A DNA stretch of 64,000 nt from Diploscapter coronatus (taxonomy: Eukaryota > Nematoda > Chromadorea > Rhabditida > Rhabditidae). Positions 51,353-63,489 of this stretch are shown here, piece after piece. The position numbers were made by a program, and so were the translations under genes. A model generated the notes under the pieces. It was not told the origin of the DNA. It saw only the letters and a program-made list of their open reading frames with translations, and did not search any database. The stretch covers positions 73,679,201-73,743,200 of the forward strand of contig OZ038422.1 of the NCBI GenBank assembly GCA_964036155.1. The letters run 5' to 3'. Positions within the stretch are counted from its first letter, which is position 1, and each line of letters begins with the position of its first letter.

Positions 51353-54300
51353 ATGCTTCTAACCAGCGTTTTACCGCTTTTCATTTTCTTAAATGAAATT
51401 TCTGCGAAATGCTATTCAAATTCAGGTGATTTATAGCGAATTGCGAATATCAACTAGTTTTTCGTACTCATTAAGTGCGAATTTTAAATTTAGATCGAAA
51501 AATATCTGAATGCTCCAAAGTCAAAGAACGAAAATACCAAATTCGAGGAGTAGATATTGTGCCTATGGTAAAAAAATGATTGTCAAAAATATTTTTTCGA
51601 ATCTAGTGGAAATACATCATGCTATCTTCCACTACTATCAAGCGTAAAGACGCCATACCTTTAAACAACCAGGTCATTCAGGAAAACGATCTTCAGGTTA
51701 AATTTACTTCCTAAAGAGATGACCAAGATTTTTTAGCCAATGAACACTATCCCTGAGTCAAATTACAGACCTTTGAAGAACACGCTGAATATCGTAAGTT
51801 TCAAGTCATCATTAGTGGAAGTTATAATTTTAGAGACCAATCGAGCTCTCAAATTCATCCTTCATTCAAGAAATGCCACCTTCTGAAATTCAACATGACG
51901 AACCAGGCCATTTCATAAGACCTAAGGTTCTGAATTACGGAGATCGGACCAGACCTAGGAGAAGAAAGCATATAGATCACCAAGAAGATCGAGATTACGA
52001 TCATCAAGTCGAGGAAGGATCTGATGAATATGTCATACCACCAGAGAAGGTATCGGAAAAGTCCCAGGAAATAAACGACTCGAACGATGAAAACTCTGAT
52101 AATCAAATTGAAATTGAAACGACACCGAGGAAGCCCTCGTACCGAAAGAAAGCCAAAGTCCTAAAATCCTCGGAAGACCGAGACTACGATGTTCTTGGGA
52201 AATCAAGAAGAAAGTCCAGGAAAAATCGAAGAAAGCATCTCAGTCGAGGGAAAATATCCAGCTACAATGGAATCAGACTAGTGAAACAACGGGGAAGGCT
52301 ACATTTGAAATCGAGATTTCAAAGTCCGAATTTTGCTTGAAAATAAAATCAACTTTTACGAGTTTAGACACGGATGAAGAGGGCGGTATAGACGCCGAGT
52401 CGATTGACGAAGAGTCGAAGAGAGTGCATCGAGTTCTTTTCCGGGGAAAAGTGATTTCTTTAAAAATGTTTTCTTAAACTATTTTTAAAACTTTAGATTA
52501 TTCACGGTGGCTTGAAAGAGGTTCAAGAAGCTGACACTCCAGTTGGGCCTCACACCACAAACGTACTCGTTTTTCTTTCGAAAATTCGAGAAATCCACTT
52601 TTGCAGATCCGAATGAACAATATTACAGCCGCATTGAGGGATTCTACCAACGTGAAGTATCTGTTCGGTCCGAAAGACACTGTACCCCTGCCGCAGTGTT
52701 TCTATAACCCATCGGGTGAGGGAATGCTCTAATTTTTGAGTTAAACAAGGCGTTATCAGCTGTGAAAAATCGGCTTATTTATCACATTCGTGTGGGCTAA
52801 GTTTGAAGTCTTTTGAATCCTTGACGATAAAATGATTAGATTTTCAACCAAATTCTACCATACACTTCCACTTTTTATTAGAAAACTAGAAATCGGGGGT
52901 GTTCGGAATTCCGATTCCGGAATCATTTTGGTCAAAATACAGGTTATTCTTTCCCTGAAAAAATAATGTTAGAAGAAAGGGAGGAAAAGATACGATACGG
53001 AATTTTCCTGGGTACCGACTTGATTGAAATAGGAGAGTAAAATGCGAGTCTTTCCCAAACAAACTGAAACCTCGAGCTCACCCGGTGAATAAGCATAGGA
53101 AATCTGAAAATGAAAAGATTTTTCGTACAAGCGTAGCTCTATCTTGCGTTTGTGTAGTGGTTAGTTAGTCAGTTTTATTGTTCCCGTGGAACTTGCAAAA
53201 ATTTCTTTGAGTTCCATATTTCAGGACTCAAAGAGGGTAATTGGTAAAAGTTTTCAACCAGCAATAATCGTACCTCAGCAGAGCTTCATAGGTCACGATA
53301 ACGCTCGTGCGCAAGAATACCTCCACCCCGCCTTTCCACTATATAACCCCTCGAACTACTAACATCCCGGGCGATATTCCGCCTTTCTCTAACGCGCCTG
53401 GCTATCTAGTACTTCCCAACACTATTTCGCCCAGGGAGATAGAAACGAGAGACGCAGAGAGTCCTCATTGGAGGAATAGCAAAGGAGGGGATAGTCTGGC
53501 GCAATGCCAAAAATTTCGAAATAATTGGGTTTTGAGTCTTTTATTGGTTTATTTTGAATACTAAAATATTTTGAATATATCGAAATATCAACTTTTCCAT
53601 GTTTTAAATAATAACTTTTAGGCTATGCCTGCTGTAATTTGGAGCTCAACAACGTTATGGAGGAGACGTATGAAAGTCTGAAGTCGGAAGCCATCTTCAA
53701 CTCGTGTAATTTGCATATTATCGCGACGAAAATTCAGGTCAGAGTATTGATTTAGCTATTTGTCGGTACTTGGAAAATTCGTAACTTGAAGTAATGACGT
53801 GGTGGATTTAGGAGGGGATAGAGAAATTTTTCCTACTTTCTCTCATATTATTTCACAAGTTGCGAATCTGCTAAGTTATTATTGGTTTTTCAAAGTATCG
53901 ATTTATTGATCTATCTATCGATTTTCAGAAGAAATGCGAAGAAACGTTCTCACACCCGTTTGAGACGATTGCGGCCTACGCGGATTTCGCTCAGAATGTT
54001 CATTTCGCAGGAGATTTGATTTGCAAGATCGAAATCGATGGAAAGTAGGTTTCAAGAATTTGCATATCTCATTTACGCACACAATCAAATGGCGTGATAA
54101 TCATTCCCGCTTAGCTAGAATTTCCTAAAATGGCTTTCTGGATTATACACCGACACCGTCTATATGAGGCACCGAATTTCAGGGCGAGGGAGTGTAGGCA
54201 AAACGAAGAAAAAGAACCGGTATCTTTTACAGGCAGTGTCGGTGTTCGGCGATGTATAATACGAGAGATCTCATAAAATTTGGCTTGAATTGAAGCTAAT

Positions 54301-54510
54301 CCTATCTATCATGATTCAAAATATTACTTGATATTGAGAAATTTTCTGCGTTTTAATGTCGTTATTGTATCGTCAAATATTAAATTCATCTGTCCACTTT
54401 TCAGATACATGATATCCTACGCGACCCCGTATAAGGCCGATACAGCTATCGACTTTGCTCTGCCCGACGGTCAAGAAATCCGAGAAGAACAAATTCATTC
54501 GTATCGATAA
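51353..54510 (+). CDS. Ground-like domain protein (hedgehog-related, GRL family)
   Basis: Eleven exons: 51353-51425, 51494-51567, 51607-51696, 51737-51793, 51834-52323, 52368-52450, 52497-52562, 52607-52715, 53622-53737, 53929-54044 and 54405-54510, encoding 459 aa. The signal peptide is MLLTSVLPLFIFLNEISA. A long charged, disordered middle follows (DRTRPRRRKHI, twice EDRDYD, many Lys/Arg/Glu). The C-terminal Ground-like domain has CFYNPSGYACCNLELNNVME, SCNLHIIATKIQ, HPFETIAAYADFAQNVHFAG and the ending CKIEIDGKYMISYATPYK. Ground-like proteins are nematode-specific secreted proteins related to hedgehog-related families and linked to cuticle and matrix. An earlier in-frame ATG (51191) exists but would bury the signal peptide. 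The fifth-exon donor (CAAA/GTCCGA) is weak but phase-correct. Intron 8 is 906 nt; intron 10 contains a foldback (54142-54260). Confidence 0.88.
54142..54260. repeat. Foldback element in Ground-like gene intron 10
   Basis: The left end ATTATACACCGACAC (54142-54156) is complementary to the right end GTGTCGGTGT...TATAAT (54236-54260), interrupted by 9 nt. The interior carries AACCGGTATCTTTT, also present in the 91-bp element at 26312-26402, suggesting a shared ancestor. Confidence 0.55.
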
Positions 54511-54683
54511 TCTTTATCTTTAGCTTTTATTTAAATTAAAAGGAAGAAAAATAATTAAATAAGCCTATTCAACAAAAATTATATCCTTGAAATAGGCAAA
54601 ATATCATTGTCATGAAAAAAAACAAAAAAATTGAATAACCCTATTAAAATGGTTGGCAAAGAATAAAATAATTAGGAACAAAA

Positions 54684-56127
54684 TTATATCTTATCACCGT
54701 TGTCTTTGTCTTTGTTCTGGTCATTTTCTCTTCTAAAATTTCGCTTCTCACGAAGTTCTTTGTCCCAGGCAATGAATGGCTCCAGAGAAAAGCACCCTTT
54801 CGTCGAGGTGAAGAATTGATCGAGGTCGATTCCTGAAAATAAAATTAAAAAAAAAAAAAAAAACGGCTAATCTCAAGACTACATCTAGAAGCTAGTGTAC
54901 ATTTACTACCTTTTCCATTAATTTATGCATGAAACAAGTATCTAGATATCTAGTTCAGGCATTGGTTTTAGATATTAAAGGCAACTTGGAACCCGCACGA
55001 CATCAAGGTCTCAAAACGCGCGAAATAGTGTGGAAAAAGAAAGCCTACAACCAAATGCCCTACTCTGACCATACACTATTCGAATGTCTCGAGGATTCTC
55101 GATAGTCATATTAAATGCGATTATTAAAGGGCTAGATATTTGGTTCAAATATAGGTTTTAGATGGCCAAAGAATTTAAAACATACCATATTTCCTCTCAT
55201 AGGCATCGGCCTGCGCGATCATATCGAATTTGTCGAGATGGAAGACGACTTTCGCGGGCAGTGTCTCTCGCTTCTCGTATTCCCACCAGAGAGCGTTTAT
55301 CTCGTCGGAAATTGCCGGCACAAAAGAAGAGATTTTCTGTACTGCCTGAATTTTCGTATTTTATTGTGGTTTTCTTACGCCAACTTCAGGCCTATCGTGG
55401 TTCATTAGAAAATTTGACGCTTGAAGATTTTTAAAACACATGTTTCTAATTGTAATATCGAACCACCTGTAATTTCGCTGTAATAATAGGGTACATGATA
55501 TTAGTGATACTTTCGAAGAGTAGAATAACTAATTGTAAGAAATGTTTAAGATATATTGAAAATTTTCTACCTCTGCTTCCAAATTCTGTTTGTCCTCTTC
55601 GCTGACTCCGCAGTGCGGTGTGATGTCGCCAATCAGCGCCTCCCCGATGTCGTGGACCAATGCGACTCGGACGGTGCGGTTGATGTCCAACGATGGAATT
55701 TGACCTTCCAGAGACATAGCAAGGACGGCCATGCGGTACTAAAATGGAAGATGCGGTAATTCTCTATTCTGATTCATCTTAATTATAAAAATACCATGTG
55801 GCACGCAACGGTTTCGGGCTCGGGGACCTAAATTTCTCGAATTTATATATCGTCAAAATTTGAGTAAAAGACCGGAATAAAAAATTTGCATTTTAGCATA
55901 AAGGTGCTTCATCTAGTAATTGAATAAAGCATAAAATTTATAACTATTATCTCAGATAATGTGTCTATGATACAAATTATCAATAGTGAAGTAAGGGTTT
56001 AGATCTTTATTTTAACCTAGATTTTTCTAAAACCAACCTCACACTTGACCCATCCAGTCCGTTTCAGGTGTTTCAGGTTGTCCAGAATCTCGAGAAGTTC
56101 GAAGATTTTCAGCGGATCTTTCGACAT
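54684..56127 (-). CDS. HDDC2: HD-domain 5'-nucleotidase, HDDC2 family
   Basis: Five exons on the minus strand: 56127-56038, 55827-55795, 55738-55571, 55336-55186 and 54832-54684, encoding 196 aa. The whole protein follows the HDDC2/YfbR-like family: the first exon LKIFELLEILDNLKHLKRTGW; PETVACHMYRMAVLAMSL, supplying the first metal His; VRVALVHDIGEALIGDITP, the HD pair; then ALWWEYEKRETLPAKVVFHL, DKFDMIAQADAYERKYG with the last metal Asp, and LDQFFTSTKG. All metal ligands expected of the family are present, so it should be an active deoxyribonucleoside-5'-monophosphatase in cytosol or nucleus. The C-terminal tail is Asn/Asp/Lys-rich and variable. It converges on the Ground-like gene with 173 bp between stop codons. 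Confidence 0.93.
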
Positions 56128-57391
56128 TTACTGAAATTCAGGTGGTTTTTCTCAAATTTGAAAAAATGAAGGTATCGAAGATGAAAATTATATCTGTGAG
56201 GGAAAATAGAAAATTTTGAAACTTCTCAGATTTATTCCTTTCAATCAAAATTACTACAGAATCGACAATCGACCACCGAGATATACAAAAAAAACAGTGA
56301 AAAGTGTTACCTAGCCTTAAAAATTTCAAGTATACCAAACGATTTTCAGGTCCGGTATTTTTAGAAACGAGTTCTTACTTTTCATGAAACCTTGAGCATC
56401 TGCGCGCGTATTATGCTATTATCTGTAAATCTCAAAATCAATAAGAGGTTTTAAAAAATTCAATTCTTTACAAATTTAGGTCGAATTTTTTAACCTCATA
56501 AAAATCCATGAAACTGAATATCTGTTACCTAAAATTGATAAAATGAGTTTTTCTTTGATCAAATTCGAGAATATCTGATCAGTGTTGAAGTATAGGATCT
56601 GAAATCTCTAAAATCACCTGGCGATATTTTCGAATTTTTAATGAAGATGAGTGCAAGTTTGCAGACACTATCTGGCGAAGAATGATCAAATGGACGAAAG
56701 AGGGGGTGTATTGTTAAAATCAGAAGACTGGACTTATTTTTTTTTTATAAAAGTAGACGGAATAAAAATTTTAAAAATCCAGGACTAGAGCTTGAATAAA
56801 ACGTAGGTTCTTAGCATCAGGACAGGGAAAACGAGTATTCTGAATTTGTCAGAAAAGGAGTGAAGCTTAAAATTTGCGAAAAAAAATCAAGTGAAAACCC
56901 TTCAGAAAAGCTGAATTTGGAAACTTTACTGATAGAAGATAAAACACCCTCGAAAAGTTACTTTTTTACGAAAATAAATAGAAAAGGGCGAATAAGTAAG
57001 CCATTATGAAAATCGACTTTTTGCATTACCACAAAGGTTAAAATTTATAAAACAAAAAAATGGAAAGGAAGAAATTGTGTAGAATGAAAATTTTTGAAGG
57101 ACATTTTGAGAAGTAATATTCGATTGAAAGGCTTTTATACACTTTCGGATATATAGAGCAAGGAACGGCGTAACAAGTTATACCCTTCCTAATATTGTTT
57201 TTTAAAAATTACTTCCCAAAAATCCGCAAAAATACCCTATTTATGAATCTTTTGAAGCACCAAGTCCAAATTCTCTTCTATGAGTACTTTTCTCTTCAAA
57301 AATAGCGAAAAGTACTCATTACTTTGAGAGTACTAAAGATCCTTCTTTTTATCTTCAATATTCAATTTCTCGTCCAACCACTCTAATTCCT
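56128..57391. other. Intergenic, no supported gene
   Basis: 1.26 kb, AT-rich, between the start of the HDDC2 gene and the 3' end of the ankyrin gene (both minus). No open frame with recognisable content. Confidence 0.5.
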
Positions 57392-60300
57392 TTACTCCGT
57401 TTTAGCCTTGGCATTTCCAACGGTTTCAATCGAGTATAGCTGCATCATCAGAAAGGCCGTGTTCAGCGATTCATCCATGCCTTCCGTGTTCAGCGTCAGG
57501 GTGAGAGTGCGGGGGTAGGATTCTTCTGTAAATCGATTTTTTTTTTTTTAAATTAAGAATTTTGAAAAGAAAAAACTTTCTACAAAATTTGAATAAATAA
57601 GACTTTGTAATATTTTGAGGAAAAACGTAATAGAAGATTGAGAAAAATGGATATCTTTGAAAATGGTTGAAAAACATCAGTCTCTACCCCTGCAAACGAC
57701 ATCCTTGGGCAACCAATAGGCGTAGTAGAATCCGTTGTGGACGTCCGGACACGCGTTCATCAGCCTCTGGTCCGTCAGTACGCGCTGCCCGTTACCGGTT
57801 ATAGTCATTCTCAAAAACGTATAATTTTTTCAATTGTTTCAAAAGTTATCAAATTCAGAAAAATTGTTCTGCTTCAAGAAATCTCATCTTTCACCAAACA
57901 AAATTGCAACTAACATTGATTTGTCTTTTTTTCTGGTTAGGACCAATAGTTCAAAATGTTTTTAATATCTCAAAAATCTCGAACTTCATAAAGCAATTTT
58001 AAAATAGTAAAAGAAATGAAAAAATGTTACGTCGGTGTTTCCGGAATGAGATTGAATCTGTCGAAATTGATAGCCGAGGTGCTCTGTTTGTCGGGGTCGT
58101 TGGTTGGAGGATAGGCCAATCGAGTTCGCACCAAATGGGGCGTCCGGGCAGGCATGATGCAGTCCTGCTGTGTGAACGCGCAAGGGATGATAAACAGAAG
58201 CTGAAAATATTAAAATAATAATATTTTAGAGATTTCCTAAAATTAGATTATTCTTAAGATTCAATAACATGCAGTTTCCTTTGGCTTTATATTTTTGAAA
58301 CTTGTACGTTTCGAAAGAATAGAAATCTTATGAGGTTTCGTGATAGAATAGTGTCATATATGCATTGCCTAAAATAAAAATGATATTTCAAAAAATAGCA
58401 TATTCAAAATGATATTTTCAATATCTAATAGACGGTATTTGATACATTGAATTTAAATTAAAAAGAAAGAAAAAAACTCACAAACTGGTAGTGAGGTCCG
58501 CAATTTTTACCGCCCGAGTGGAAAATCAGCTCGATTTGGCGTTTGTGCTGCAATTTATTTTTTTCGAGAATACAAATTCAAAATTTAAAAAAAATAGAAA
58601 AATAATTTAAAAAAAAAAAAAAGCCTTACGCATCCAGGCGCCAGCGCTCTTTCGACATTCGAATCTATCGGCTTCACATCCACTGGCCTTCCGACTTTCA
58701 CCATGTGCAACTGGGTTATTGGGCAGCAGATTTTAACTTTGGCTGAAAATTACAAATCCTACTTTTCAATAAAAAATTATATTACGAAATGTGAAGTTCA
58801 AAATTAGGCAAAATAGGGTTGTTTCAGCCCATTTTATTTATTATTTTGTTAGAAGATTAAATGTTCAAACTTACCTCCCAAGAAATACCTAACCCAGGCC
58901 AGCATGATCCTTCCCAGAGCGCCCATCCTATCATAGACGAATTTTCCAGTTCCATGATTTTCCGTAACCCTGCTGGAATGAATGTAGTTGACTAGTTGAC
59001 CGAGATCAGAACCTTGCCACATCAATTGTTTGACCTGAAAATTCGCACAAAACTAAGATAAAACTAGCAATAAATTCGTCCTTTTCGTTTTATAGCTTAT
59101 GAAATTTTGAAGCCCATGAAAGAAGAATTTTCTCACCATCAAAGTATTGGCCCTCTTGAACGCGAAAGTAATGGGTCGGAAAGAGCAGGCGGTTTTCGAC
59201 TCAGTGTCAGCGCCGTATTTCAGGAGGCAATCCATCTAAAACTATTTGATAAAAGGGATCTTATTATTTTTAATGTCAGACCTGACAAGGATACCCCGTC
59301 AGCGCGGCGAAGTGGATCGGTTTGAGCCTGAAATTCGGCTCTTCCTGGCCGATGAAACGAGCGCGTTGTTCTAGGTTGGAAATTGAAAGAAGGAGGTCCA
59401 TCATCCTAAAATAGGACAATTTTTAAAATCTTAAAAAATATGCTAGAAAACAGTTTCAATAAAATAGTCTTTCTCTACTGTCGTCTCATGTTTTCTTTAA
59501 CAAACGACACGCGAAAGGGGAGGAAAGAGCAAAAAATCGATAACCATAATCCCTAGGATATCGATTTTTCAAGCTTTAATTATTCATTTCTTCTAAATTT
59601 CTAAAAAAAAAACTCACAAGCAATCTCCATGTCCCCTCTTGAAGCAAGGCAGCATCTCGCCAGTCGACTTTTTCGCCGGCCGAATGCCCGACGCCAAATA
59701 CATCAACAGAGAGGTGTGGTCGTCGTTAGAGAAGGATGAGAAAATGGACTGAAAATTAGTTTTTGTTTTATTTTTTAGAAAATAGAAAAATTGTTATTAG
59801 AGATTGCTTTCTATAGAAAAAGAGATGACTTTGTGGAACAAAAACTTTTGAATAATAGTAGAACGAAAAAGTTTTTAAAAAATTCTGTCGAAAAATTAGT
59901 GAATTTCTTGAAATTAATGATTTTTTTACAAAAAGATAACAAGACTTTCTACAGAATAGCTACCAAATTCTTAAGAAATTGAGAATTTGTGCCAAAAATC
60001 AAGTCCAGCAATTCGACCAATTGGCTAACCTCAACAATTATCTCCAGTCTTTTCTTCCTTGCCATTTTAGCGAACGTCTTGCTTCTTCTCATCAGAATTG
60101 TCTCGATCCTCACAATTCTAGAATAGGCCTTTTTGACTTGACCGTTCAGAATCTGCCACAGAAAGGTACGCATCCAGAGATTGTCCACTTTGTTGATGTT
60201 CTGGAAAAGATATTTTGTTTTATCACTTTTTATTTTACACTCTGAAAGTTAAGAAAAATTGTAGCATGGTATAAAATGTTCACTTTAGCAAATTTATGAT

Positions 60301-63300
60301 TTTCTGGAGCTCGACACAAAAATTTTTAAATTAAAAATCCCACCACTTCCATTCTAGTGAGGAACATTTTGACGTTGTCCAGGTACAACTCATTGTCTTT
60401 CTTGGAAGAAGAAGAAGAAGCAAATTTGAAAGTTTCGTTCCTTTCCGTCTCATTTCTCAGTTCCTGGAATCAAGAAAATACGTTTTAAAGATAAAAAAAA
60501 ATGAAAAATACCGTAATGAAAGCAATGCGCCAATTCGTCCTGTCATTGCCAACCAATTCCGAATACTTCATGTGAGGGTTCGAACTTCTGGAACCGTGAA
60601 ATCTGGGGGTCTGAAAATCAATAAAATAACAAAAAATAAATTTTAAAAATCAAACTAAAAAGTAACCTCATCATAAAATCCAGACGCAGAAATACCATAA
60701 CCGATGGGAGCTTGGACGCGCTCGATATCAGACTTCTGGGAAGAGCGGAGATTGCTGAAAATTAAAAATAACTCAAATCTTAGTAAGTGGGATTATTTTC
60801 TCAAGTCACAACTTAGTCTTCGAATTGCTTTTTTTTTTTGAAAATCGAAATTTAAGAGAATGAGCATTTACACATTAAGGAAAAAATCTCCAAAAGTTCG
60901 ATTTTAGAACGACTTTTAAATCATACCTTTTGTGGGCCGATTTCCCAGAATTGTGAAAAGTCGAATTTTGAGAGTAGGGATAGGAAATGATTGTGTTTTG
61001 GTTCTGGGAGCCATTTTGCTGCTGAAAACTTTTTTTTTTCAAAAATTTGAATTCTTTGAAATTACCATCATTTGACGGAACGTATCCAGGGTTCTCTCCC
61101 TTTGCTCTGCCTCTTCTTTCAGTTTCTGAAGTTAGAATATTTTAAAATAGAAAAAAAACGCTTAATTTCTACCTCCTCACTGATCCTTTCCCAGCGATTG
61201 GGCGCCTTCGGAATATTCGACTTTTGCGAATTTTCAGCGCCGCTCTTGTAGAACTGGAATGCCAATTTTATCTTTATGTGTTATCAAATATTTATTTTCT
61301 TATCAGTATAATTCCTATTATTTATCATCAAAAACCTACCGAATCCAATTTTTTCTTCGCCACCATTTCCGGGTTCAAATTGGAGTTTTGTTCGAAGAAT
61401 TCCTGCTCCTCGTCGGGCGAATTCATTCCGTCCATGTCAACTGTCATTGTTCCCTGGAAACTGAAAATCAGTACGAGGTTGGATCCGTAGTGCTGACCTT
61501 GTTATTCTCCCCGCTTTGCGTGCTCGCCTCGTCTGAATCGCGCGACGACGCGCTAGAAGACGAACCCGACGATTCGTCAGAAAGAGAGTTGGCTCGCTAG
61601 AAAATAAAAATATGAAAATATCGATTTTTGGAGTTTTCAAAAACCAACAAAAACTATCGATACACTAAATTTTTTATTGTTCGGAATATTTCTTCAAAAT
61701 TGTGTAATTTCAAATTTTAAAAATGAAATAAGTCGAACCTTTCTTTCCTCTGGATTTTTGTCGGGATTGCCCTTGCCGCCTTTGCCAAAGTCCTTGTTGA
61801 ATTCCTTGTTGATCTCCTTGTCAGGGCACCTGTCGCCCTCTTTATTCACCATACCTGCAAATTGTACCTGGATTGTACCCGCATTAGATTTGAGTTGAAA
61901 AAAAATAAAGAAACAATTCCTAGACTCTCTGTATAATTCACAGGAAAGCCACCTATGTAAAATTCACAAGACACTATCTTCCTTTCTTTACAATTCTTAG
62001 CTCCAAAGTCCGGTGAATTATACAGGCAGCTAAGGTATACGTGCATTAGATATGCACTTGGAAAATCTAAAAATGAATAAGGTTCTTGGAAAGCCCGTAA
62101 AGTTCATTCGTCAGAAATTTGGAAAACTCCCTTTTCCCTATCAACACTATTTAGGTTTAGAAAGTGGGTCAACTTTCTAAATGAATGGTGCATAAAAGTA
62201 TTCATTTTCAGAAAAAGGGGTTTCTAAAAAAATTCTAAAAATAACAATATCGAACAGAGTGCTTTGCCACACCCTGCGATACCTCGCACCAAATTCACTC
62301 AATGTCCGGGTAAACGTCGGACAAAAATCAAGATATCGAAATGAATCAACATTTTCCATTTTTTTTTCAAATCTTCGACTTCCAAAAACAAGTTCTATTA
62401 TTCTTTGATCAACAACGACAGAAAACCAACAGCGGTTATCATTTTGGAGCAACAATGGCAATATTTTTACGAAGAACAAATTTACAAGAGCTTGAAAATA
62501 GAAAATACTTCTTAAAATTACCCCAAACTCAAAAAATCGGACTCAATAAGAACTGCCCAGTCTGGGATGAAGGATCGAGTCGATCAGCCAATTCAGCGTT
62601 CTCAAACTGATCCTCTTTACTCGAAGCGCTGCACTGCGTACTCATTATCTAAATACGCTAATTTTGGCCCAGTTTCAAAAATTCTATCTTCAGGGGAAAA
62701 ATATTTCAAATTCTAATAAATTTAGTACCAAAATACTCCCCGTTTCCTGGCGACCATCTTGTTGTCGTTTTGGACTATTTTGGTTGAATTTAAAAAGTAA
62801 AAGAAATTTTCGTGTTTTTATCGATTTTCAAACAAAAAATCAATAACTCACAACTCTCGTGTCTACGGCGGTGTCGTAAATGACGACCTCGTTGAAAACC
62901 CCTGGATTGTGGTAGGGTGGGGACAGTGGTGCGAAAGTGCTGAAATTTTGAATTTTAAGGGTTTCGGAAAATCAAAAATAGGTCTCTAAAAATCAACATA
63001 TTCAGAGATCGATCATTTCAAAAGCATAAATTTTAGAGCAGAAACATTGTTAGAAAAAATTTTAATAAAGGAAAATCTTTGTATTACTGTAAGATGCCAT
63101 CCACCTCTTGGGGGATTCAGAAGGCTTCGACGTCGAATTAGAAGGCGTCAGAGAGAGATGAGGCGGATTCATGACCCGGCCTTCGACAAGTATGATCAAC
63201 TGGACCACGGAGTCTAGATCGTCTGGAAGTAAATGAAAAGGATTACTGTAGTTTCCAAAGGAGGAAGTTGCAAAAACATGTTTCCAGAAAGTTCTTAAGT

Positions 63301-63489
63301 TTCCAAAGTTTTCAGTTTACTCACATTTCTCTGCATAACGGATAGAAGACGGAAACTGACCGTGGTAGAAGTAGAAGGCATGCCGCGAAAGATTTGAGAC
63401 AGCTGGAAGAAAGGAGTTTCTCTAAAAATGATTATCGTCTTGAATTCGCCAAGAGCAATCCAAGACCGCTTGAACTTCTTTCCAGACAT
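57392..63489 (-). CDS. Large ankyrin-repeat protein, family not recognised
   Basis: Twenty-three exons on the minus strand: 63489-63357, 63222-63105, 62939-62852, 62648-62543, 61854-61739, 61596-61498, 61453-61340, 61253-61173, 61125-61066, 61021-60927, 60754-60667, 60610-60512, 60463-60344, 60200-60030, 59748-59618, 59405-59282, 59235-59137, 59034-58875, 58742-58630, 58547-58482, 58200-58031, 57809-57688 and 57525-57392, encoding 868 aa. The first third is polar and low complexity (SDESSGSSSSASSRDSDE; Gln/Asn-rich). A helical segment follows (MRTFLWQILNGQVKKAYSRI), then ankyrin repeats with PNFRLKPIHFAALTGY and MDCLLKYGADTESKTA. The C-terminal third is a conserved-looking globular region (KVKICCPITQLHMVKVG, CGPHYQFLLFIIPCAFTQQD, PDVHNGFYYAYWLPKDV). 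The first and fourth exon donors were chosen by phase. No TM or signal peptide; probably an intracellular scaffold or regulator. Confidence 0.82.
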
